Source: Glaciecola punicea ACAM 611 (GTDB lineage Bacteria; Pseudomonadota; Gammaproteobacteria; Enterobacterales; Alteromonadaceae). Taken from it: a stretch of 64,000 nt of DNA. Under the pieces are notes generated by a model. It saw nothing but the letters and a program-made list of their open reading frames with translations. It was not told the origin of the DNA and made no database searches. Made by a program: the position numbers and the translations under genes. Below, one piece after another: positions 58,007 to 64,000 of the stretch; position 1 is the first letter of the stretch, and each line of letters begins with the position of its first letter. The DNA is taken from assembly GCF_000252165.1 (NCBI RefSeq), contig NZ_BAET01000019.1:62001-126000 (forward strand). Reading direction: 5' to 3'.

Positions 58007-59029
58007 TTACCGTGCTTTGTTAAATTCCCGCATTCTAGCAAATACGTCTACGCCTATTTGGTCGTATACCGATAGCAAATCAACTAACACCCAATTTTCA
58101 CGAATGAGCTGGCCTTCAACGCGCCAAAAATCTAAACTGCGCATGGTAATTTTTTTATTGCAAGGGGCAATACCAAGCCACCCAGAACCACTTACCGTCA
58201 TATACATACCCGGCCATGCTGTAAAGGCAGCGTAATTGTTGTCTGCAAATAGGTGACCCTTACTAGGATCCCCAACCCGATCTGGCAGGCCATTTAAAAA
58301 TGGGATTTGATGCCAATCTCGAAAACCGCTAATGCCACGACCTGTGCCGATCCCTGAAGGACCATACCATGAACATTTTGGATGCCAGTACTTATTTAGC
58401 TGCATCGCTTCTACACCACCGCTGGCATAATTGCCAAGTGCACCACACATGTCGTTAACAATTTGTTTAGTCTGCTGAGTTTGCGCATTATCATAACGTG
58501 ATCGCTCAATCCCGTCTGAGCTTGCTGGCGCCGGCACTTGCCACTCTCGACCAAGACTGGGAGCTAGTGGCCATGCATTAGCTTGCAACATAAGTTCAGG
58601 AATATCCCAAATGCCTTGGTACTCAGTTACCTTATTATCTTCAAATTGGTAAAATTCATGAAACCTTAAAGATGCTATATGACCTGTCGCTGGAATATCT
58701 AACCAGGACTTTTCAAATGTACCGCAGTAATAGCCACAGCACCCAACCCAAATCTTTCCATTTTCGGTAATCCCCGACACAATAATTGTATCTCGCCTCT
58801 CTATATTCGGCATTGATTGATACAATGGCATTATAGCGTCGGCGAACAAACCATCCGCTCCATTTAAATCTTCAAAAGGAAAACACAACTGCACTTTAGC
58901 TTTTGTAGCAAACAAATCTAACAAACACTGCTGTACCTTATCAGGCTCAAAATTGTACTGAACTTGGCTGAGATTTTTGATTTTTTGTTTACATTCGTAA
59001 AGTTGTTTTTCTATTAGGTCAGTTTGCAT
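58007..59029 (-). CDS. Two-domain SnoaL/NTF2-like protein (copy 1)
   Basis: A 340-residue cytoplasmic protein with two SnoaL/NTF2-like alpha+beta domains. The first (residues about 45-150) holds GYYCGTFEKSWLDIPATGHIASLRFHEFYQFEDNKV; the second (about 195-330) holds WHPKCSWYGPSGIGTGRGISGFRDWH and SGSGWLGIAPCNKKITMRSLDFWRVEG. The IPATG and GIGT segments are typical of 'ester cyclase' annotations. SnoaL enzymes catalyse aldol-type ring closures, but hydrolases and isomerases also use this fold, so no reaction is assigned. It is a paralog of the protein at 60946 and divergent from the symporter operon, with a perfect palindrome between. Confidence 0.75.
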   Translation of the reverse strand: MQTDLIEKQLYECKQKIKNLSQVQYNFEPDKVQQCLLDLFATKAKVQLCFPFEDLNGADGLFADAIMPLYQSMPNIERRDTIIVSGITENGKIWVGCCGYYCGTFEKSWLDIPATGHIASLRFHEFYQFEDNKVTEYQGIWDIPELMLQANAWPLAPSLGREWQVPAPASSDGIERSRYDNAQTQQTKQIVNDMCGALGNYASGGVEAMQLNKYWHPKCSWYGPSGIGTGRGISGFRDWHQIPFLNGLPDRVGDPSKGHLFADNNYAAFTAWPGMYMTVSGSGWLGIAPCNKKITMRSLDFWRVEGQLIRENWVLVDLLSVYDQIGVDVFARMREFNKAR

Positions 59030-59249
59030 TAAATACCTCTTTAATAAGTGCGATGTCGTTTTGAATAGCTTGACTAAAATCCCTTCTACTATTTATAAGC
59101 TCTGCTGTATTGCAATTATACAAACCAAGCAAAATAAATAGTAAGACTGTAGATTTTATTTTTGTGGATTTAATATAGAAGCTGTTCTTGACATCGTATT
59201 GAACCAATGGCTAATTGCCTTGTTTAACACAAAAAGTTTATTTACTAAT

Positions 59250-59261
59250 GACTTCGAAGTC
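59250..59261. promoter_or_regulatory. Perfect palindrome in the divergent SnoaL/symporter promoter
   Basis: Third perfect GACTTCGAAGTC. On the plus strand it sits between TTTACT (59241-59246) and TAATAA (59265-59270), 18 bases apart. On the minus strand TTGACT (59263-59258) and TAAACT (59240-59235) are 17 apart. One operator could therefore close both promoters. Confidence 0.75.
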
Positions 59262-59327
59262 AATTAATAATATGATGCCTGTGGTATATAAATAATAATT
59301 CTAAAAAAAACACCTAGAGGCCTTACT

Positions 59328-60938
59328 ATGAACGAATTCGGCGCCCTCAATTGGAGTATCCTCATTGTATATGTTGTTGCTAATATACTATTGGGTTTGG
59401 TAATCGGGAAGAAAATAAAAACCGACCAAGACTTTTATATAGGACAAAAAAACACCCCCTGGTGGGCAATCGGTATTTCAGTTGTCGCCACTTATGTAAG
59501 CGCCCTGACTTTCTTAGGCGCGCCGGCTTGGGCATACAATGACGGCATAAGTGTTATTGCGATACACCTTAATTATCCGCTAGTTATAATGGCCGTGATC
59601 ATCTTCTTTTTCCCATTCTTTTATAATGCCGGTGTAGCGTCTATTTATGAGTATCAAGAAAAACGCTTTGGTAAACGCGCAAGGGCACTAATTTCTTCAA
59701 TTTGGTTAGTTTCACAAACCATGTCGTCTGCAGCTGTTTTGTATGCCACCTCTGTTGTACTCAGTTTTATAACCGGAATAGACGTAATAGCAGCAATATT
59801 CATAGTGACGATCATCGCCCTTATTTATACCGTGCTAGGCGGGATTACCGCTGTTATATGGACCGATGTGATTCAGTCGATCATTTTATTTGCAGGTGCC
59901 GGCATCATCTTTTATGCCCTTGTAACTGAAGCTGATGTATCGGTAATTGACTCACTTACGCAATTAAAGGCTGAAGGCAAACTAGACCCATTAAATTTTG
60001 ATTGGGATTTCACTGCTACCACTACGGTTTGGAGCGGGATAATTGCTATGTCGCTCTACCACACCACAGTATATGGAACGAATCAGATGATGGTTCAGCG
60101 CACTCTTGCCGCAAAAAATATAGGCGATGCTAAAAAATCCTACTTGTTAATGGGTTTTGCTGCTTTCTTTATTTATTTCTTCTTTATCGTCTTAGGTGTT
60201 TTGTTTTACACCTATTACGAAGGCCGCACATTTGAAAATGACAATACGATTATCCTGCAATTCGCCGCTGACTATGGCATGCCTGGTTTAATGGGAATTA
60301 TTGCTGCAGCAGTAATGGCTGCGTCTATGTCGAGTCTCGATTCTGCGTTTAATTCACTATCCACTATTTCAACTCTTGATTTTTATAAAAAATACTTTAG
60401 GAAAAACGAAACCAATGCTCACTACCTAAAGGCTACTCGCTTATTCACCTTATTTTGGGCACTACTAATTATCTTCCCTGCCATTATGTACCACTTACAC
60501 AGTTCAGGCTCAATTTTAGAAGTGCTAAGTAAAGTAGGGTCCTATTTTGTAGGCGCTCAGTTAGGCATGTTTGCCTTAGGCTTTTTCTTTAAGCAAGCAA
60601 CCGAAAATGGACTATTAGTGGGCACATTCGCCGGTTTTGTGGTGGTGGCTGCGGTGGCTTTAGGTACCGATATCGCCTGGCCATGGTATTGCCTGATCGG
60701 CGCTTCAGCAAATATAGTAATGACCTTAATTGCCAGTCGAATTATTGACGGGAAGCAAACCGAACTGTCTGAATACACTGTCAAAGGTCAGCAATTGAAG
60801 TTTGCTCGAGAAGGTTTAGATGAAAAAGAAAATGGCTGGTATCGCGTGCCAGGTAGAGTTGATCGTATCAACTACTGGTTGTTTGCGTTCTTTATTTTGA
60901 CCATTGTGTTCCTATGGTCTTTCCAATATATGGTGTAA
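59328..60938 (+). CDS. Sodium:solute symporter (SSS family)
   Basis: A 536-residue inner-membrane carrier with about 13 helices. Features of the SSS family: the first helix, then FYIGQKNTPWWAIGISVVATYVSALTFLGAPAWAYNDG with the Na+/substrate region, YEYQEKRFGKRARAL, LGGITAVIWTDVIQSIILFAGA, and MAASMSSLDSAFNSLSTISTLDFYKKY with the conserved Ser cluster. SSS carriers take up sugars, sialic acid, amino acids, organic acids or osmolytes. As the only inner-membrane transporter of the cluster, it should import the product made outside. First gene of an operon with three SnoaL-like genes. Confidence 0.9.
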   Translation: MNEFGALNWSILIVYVVANILLGLVIGKKIKTDQDFYIGQKNTPWWAIGISVVATYVSALTFLGAPAWAYNDGISVIAIHLNYPLVIMAVIIFFFPFFYNAGVASIYEYQEKRFGKRARALISSIWLVSQTMSSAAVLYATSVVLSFITGIDVIAAIFIVTIIALIYTVLGGITAVIWTDVIQSIILFAGAGIIFYALVTEADVSVIDSLTQLKAEGKLDPLNFDWDFTATTTVWSGIIAMSLYHTTVYGTNQMMVQRTLAAKNIGDAKKSYLLMGFAAFFIYFFFIVLGVLFYTYYEGRTFENDNTIILQFAADYGMPGLMGIIAAAVMAASMSSLDSAFNSLSTISTLDFYKKYFRKNETNAHYLKATRLFTLFWALLIIFPAIMYHLHSSGSILEVLSKVGSYFVGAQLGMFALGFFFKQATENGLLVGTFAGFVVVAAVALGTDIAWPWYCLIGASANIVMTLIASRIIDGKQTELSEYTVKGQQLKFAREGLDEKENGWYRVPGRVDRINYWLFAFFILTIVFLWSFQYMV

Positions 60939-60945
60939 TGTGTAC

Positions 60946-61899
60946 ATGAACTCAATTATTGATAATTTTTATCGCAGTTTAGAAACAGGCAAATCGCTTA
61001 GCACTATAGTAGATGACAATATTGTGCTAAATGCTTCTTATCCTATCGATCAAATAGTGGGCATAGAGGCCATCGAAAAAGACTATTGGCCACTATTTAC
61101 AAGTTCTTTTGAACACTTAGAACGTAAAGCATTCATTGAGTTTGACAGTGATTATGAAGGCGCTCGTTGGATTGCTGCGACGGGATATTTTAGCGGTGTT
61201 TTCGTAAAGGATTTACTAGGTATTCCGGCCACCGGTAAACTCTTATATTTACGTTTTACCGAACTAGTCAAAATAACGGAACATAAAATTGCCGAGTATT
61301 ACATTATTTTCGATTTTTTAGATGTAATGCAGCAAGTGGGTGTTTTTCCATTGCGCAAAAGTATGGGCCATAGCGGGCTGATTATGCCGCCCACCACAAT
61401 GGACGGATTATCGCCTATTGAAGTCAATAAATCTGAAGCGGATAAATCCCAGCAGTTGGTTTTAAACATGCTTGACGAGCTAGGTAAGTTCGACGGAAAG
61501 TCATTGTTGAGTATGAAACTTGATAATTATTGGCATGAAGACTTTATTTGGTTCGGGCCAGCGGGCATTGGCACAACGAAGGGTATTAAGAGTTTTCGCG
61601 ATCATCACCAAGGGCCCTTTGTATTTAGTTTTCCTGACCGTGTGGTAGACCACAAAGCCTGCATTGTTAAAAAAGGCAATTATGTGGCAACTGGCGGCTG
61701 GCCACATATGCACGGTACGCACTCAGGAGGTGGCTGGTTAGGATTACCACCTACCAACAAAACGCTTGAATTAAGAGTAATTGATATATGGCGACGCGAC
61801 GGTGAGTTGTTAAAAGAAAATTGGGTAGGAATTGATATTATTCATATATGCAAGCAAATGGGACTAGATATTTTTGCTGACATGAAATCAAGCCTCTAA
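60946..61899 (+). CDS. Two-domain SnoaL/NTF2-like protein (copy 2)
   Basis: A 317-residue protein from the ATG at 60946, 7 bases after the symporter stop; a longer frame from 60904 would overlap the symporter and looks unnatural. The domain pattern follows copy 1: YFSGVFVKDLLGIPATGKLLYLRFTELVKI in domain one and DFIWFGPAGIGTTKGIKSFRDHHQGPF with GGGWLGLPPTNKTLELRVIDIWRRDGE in domain two. It is clearly paralogous to the protein at 58007, so the two may form a hetero-oligomer or act on related intermediates. Reaction unknown. Confidence 0.75.
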   Translation: MNSIIDNFYRSLETGKSLSTIVDDNIVLNASYPIDQIVGIEAIEKDYWPLFTSSFEHLERKAFIEFDSDYEGARWIAATGYFSGVFVKDLLGIPATGKLLYLRFTELVKITEHKIAEYYIIFDFLDVMQQVGVFPLRKSMGHSGLIMPPTTMDGLSPIEVNKSEADKSQQLVLNMLDELGKFDGKSLLSMKLDNYWHEDFIWFGPAGIGTTKGIKSFRDHHQGPFVFSFPDRVVDHKACIVKKGNYVATGGWPHMHGTHSGGGWLGLPPTNKTLELRVIDIWRRDGELLKENWVGIDIIHICKQMGLDIFADMKSSL

Positions 61900-61964
61900 T
61901 CAGCTTTACCTCAGCTTAAGTTAACTTAGGCAAACGACTATTTTTGTAGAGAAAGTAATAAATT

Positions 61965-63110
61965 ATGAATCACAAAACAGCGCTAACTAACAATATTATG
62001 CCTTTGCCACAAAGCAACGTGACACAACTATATTGGAAAAATTTGCCTGCGTTATTAAACCCGACCGCTCCCAAAAGCCAAACTTTAGAAGGCTTTGATA
62101 ATGAGTTTATTGATATTGTCGACTACATTATTCGTATAACACATCGAATATGGGAACAAAAAAATGTGGGTTTATGCAACAATTATTATGCGGAATATTG
62201 CCCCGTGCATACTTTGGGCGCTTATGCGGATGCCGTATCAAGCGTAGTCACAGGAACATTGCAAACTATTAGCGCTTTTCCAGACCGTTCGCTCATTGGT
62301 GAAAATGTAATTTGGCGGGACCTTGGACCCGATCAGGGGTATTACTCTTCACACAGAATTACGAGCATCATGACCAACAAAGGGCTATCAGAATTTGGTG
62401 AAGCTACACACAAAACTGGACGTGTAACTACGATTGCAGATTGCGTCTGCTTTGAAAACAAGATTGTATATGAATGGTTAGTCCGCGATAACAGTTTTTT
62501 GGTCAAACAATTAGGAATTGAAGTGCTGGATGCTAGCGAACATTTCGCAAAAATTCCTACACATCCAAAATTTGAAGAGTGGCGCCAAGCTGAAATATGC
62601 CGAGTAAGAGCACAGCAGCAAAGTGAACATCAGTACAAAACACCTGTCGATAAAGCGGTCCTTGAATTTAGCAGCAAATGGCTTGATACCCTGTTTAATC
62701 AAAAAAACTTTGGCAAAGCCAATGTCTTTTATCACATAAATGCAAAATTACAATGGCCAGGTGGCCGGCAAGCAGTGGGTATTCCTGGTATCAAAGGAAC
62801 TATTATCCAATGGTTAGCTTCCTGTCCAGACGCACAAGCTACCTGCGACCACGTATGTGCTGTTCCCTTCGAACAAGAAACAGATGTTGTTGATATTGCA
62901 ATAAGGTGGTCTTTAACCGGCACATTTTCTTCAAAGGACAAAAAACTGTCTGCATACTGTGGACAAAACTTTTTTATATTGGCGGCATCGCATTTGCGCT
63001 TAGTCAGCGGAAAGATTGCTCAAGAGTGGACGGTATTTGATGAAGTCGCTGCTTATGCGAATCTTATAAGAGACTTTAATAGCACAAACGATAATAGCGG
63101 GGCAAAATAA
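61965..63110 (+). CDS. Two-domain SnoaL/NTF2-like protein (copy 3, divergent)
   Basis: A 381-residue protein. The first domain (about residues 40-190) has the pattern WEQKNVGLCNNYYAEYCPVHT, VTGTLQTISAFPDRSLIGENVIW, SSHRITSIMTNKG and IADCVCFENKIVYEWLVRD. The second (about 225-375) repeats it with FSSKWLDTLFNQKNFGKANVFYH, GRQAVGIPGIKGTIIQWLASCPD, VVDIAIRWSLTGTF and QEWTVFDEVA. This is the SnoaL/NTF2 arrangement, but the sequence has drifted from copies 1 and 2. It starts 65 bases after copy 2 and overlaps the next gene by one base (TAATG). Confidence 0.7.
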   Translation: MNHKTALTNNIMPLPQSNVTQLYWKNLPALLNPTAPKSQTLEGFDNEFIDIVDYIIRITHRIWEQKNVGLCNNYYAEYCPVHTLGAYADAVSSVVTGTLQTISAFPDRSLIGENVIWRDLGPDQGYYSSHRITSIMTNKGLSEFGEATHKTGRVTTIADCVCFENKIVYEWLVRDNSFLVKQLGIEVLDASEHFAKIPTHPKFEEWRQAEICRVRAQQQSEHQYKTPVDKAVLEFSSKWLDTLFNQKNFGKANVFYHINAKLQWPGGRQAVGIPGIKGTIIQWLASCPDAQATCDHVCAVPFEQETDVVDIAIRWSLTGTFSSKDKKLSAYCGQNFFILAASHLRLVSGKIAQEWTVFDEVAAYANLIRDFNSTNDNSGAK

Positions 63111-63955
63111 TGCTAGATTCAATTATTAACGCATTTACTAAAGGCGATTTAGCTGGCCTAAACTCTAAGCTATTACATAGTGCTTATTGGTCGCAACACA
63201 ACGCAACACTCTACGGTTCAGAAAAACTAAACACTGTTCTATCACATTGGTTAAGCTTTGCCGGAAAGTGCACTGTAGTAGATCATCATACAATTGAGCA
63301 AGGCAATCACTGTATTATTCATCTGACCTTCGAGCCAATAAATAACAAAGTCACCATCAATTACGTGTTTTGGCTAGAAACCAATCATCTAATGATTAAA
63401 TCAGTAAAGGCAATCGTTGATACTGTTCAATTGGCTACTGCTAGTCAACATGAACGCAAACAAGTCAGCGCTAGCTTGCCCGCATCAGACCCCCTAATGA
63501 TATCTGATTACGATCAGCAAGACCACTTGCAAAACGATATTGCATGGCCGTCAATGTTAGTTGGTAAGCATATTGAAAAGGCTGAAATACTCGACGCTTG
63601 GTGGGCACTTTGGGGTCAAAACCAATTGAGTAATATAGACAAAATTTATAGTGAGAATGCCATTATTAATTTGTCCGGTCACAAGACCCACCTAAATAGA
63701 GACCTATTATTTGAATATGTATTATCAAAAACAAGCAAACTTACCAGGACCTTTGCTCAGCTAGAGGACATTGCAATAGATGGCCAACATGTTGCAATTA
63801 AGTGGTTTCTAGATGGAGATGAAGGTAGTCATAAAATTAGACTACCTTTTATTTCCATACTAAAAATTGAAAGTAATCATATTACAAACGAAACAACGCT
63901 TTGTGACGTGTTAGCGTTTAACAAAAGCTTCCCACTTAGTACTTTATTTGAATAA
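63110..63955 (+). CDS. SnoaL/NTF2-like protein (copy 4, shorter)
   Basis: A 281-residue protein, translationally coupled to copy 3 (TAATG). Two cone-like domains are suggested: residues about 1-105 (MLDSIINAFTKGDLAGLNSKLLHSAYWSQH, TVVDHHTIEQGNHCIIHLTFE) and about 160-275 (ILDAWWALWGQNQLSNIDKIYSENAIINLSGH, DGQHVAIKWFLDGDEGS). The family is inferred from this build and the neighbours rather than from signature residues. With copies 1-3 it makes four such proteins in one locus. No terminator was seen before the window ends 45 bases later. Confidence 0.6.
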   Translation: MLDSIINAFTKGDLAGLNSKLLHSAYWSQHNATLYGSEKLNTVLSHWLSFAGKCTVVDHHTIEQGNHCIIHLTFEPINNKVTINYVFWLETNHLMIKSVKAIVDTVQLATASQHERKQVSASLPASDPLMISDYDQQDHLQNDIAWPSMLVGKHIEKAEILDAWWALWGQNQLSNIDKIYSENAIINLSGHKTHLNRDLLFEYVLSKTSKLTRTFAQLEDIAIDGQHVAIKWFLDGDEGSHKIRLPFISILKIESNHITNETTLCDVLAFNKSFPLSTLFE

Positions 63956-64000
63956 GCTTAGTGCCACATAAAAAAGAGTCTTTGCACTGCACATAACGGT

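Noticed and set aside
1-64000. CRISPR arrays, prophage, tRNA or rRNA genes
   Set aside because: No regular spaced repeats, phage structural genes or conserved RNA gene sequences were seen on either strand by eye.

Overview
This window looks like chromosomal DNA from a marine gammaproteobacterium, most likely the Alteromonadales (Alteromonas/Paraglaciecola/Glaciecola type). The evidence is moderate GC, many TonB-dependent receptors, a MetJ-type operator at metH, AcrAB and AldB proteins close to gammaproteobacterial forms, and two large TPR-sulfotransferases. The genus is an inference. No tRNA, rRNA, CRISPR or prophage was seen.

Layout. 1-2.1 kb: the 3' end of a class II fumarase gene, a dead ParD-type antitoxin gene, and a strong Fur-type promoter palindrome driving small unknown genes. 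2.3-7.5 kb: a TetR repressor divergent from an RND efflux pair (acrAB-like) with an AcrR-like operator. 7.6-25.7 kb: housekeeping and accessory enzymes (SNF2 helicase, nucleotide-pyrophosphatase-like lipoprotein, sterol-desaturase-family oxygenase, AldB, SelO, metH-metF behind three tandem met boxes, old yellow enzyme, and a HAD protein lacking its nucleophile). 26-29.2 kb: DUF368 transporter and molybdopterin genes moeA, moaE, moaD. 29.2-32.3 kb: a decayed stretch with a broken FtsX-like permease and a multiply frameshifted IS91-family transposase relic.

32.4-43 kb: a TonB receptor with a TPR-sulfotransferase, an MFS transporter, betB-betA (choline to glycine betaine) and a glycerophosphodiester phosphodiesterase. 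Together these suggest use of choline and perhaps glycerophosphocholine.

43.2-64 kb is the most interesting part: an apparently uncharacterised catabolic regulon. It contains a bicupin, an SDR, a histidinol-dehydrogenase-like enzyme, a LacI-family regulator, two alpha/beta hydrolases (one an exported lipoprotein), an HpcH/HpaI aldolase, two TonB receptors, a second TPR-sulfotransferase, a sodium:solute symporter and four SnoaL/NTF2-like proteins. The perfect palindrome GACTTCGAAGTC occurs three times in its intergenic regions, with 10/12 variants at two more. One copy lies exactly between a TTGACA -35 and a TACAAT -10. I propose it is the operator of the cluster's LacI-type regulator. The substrate is unknown; the enzymes suggest an ester- or lactone-containing molecule broken down through a 2-oxoacid aldol cleavage.
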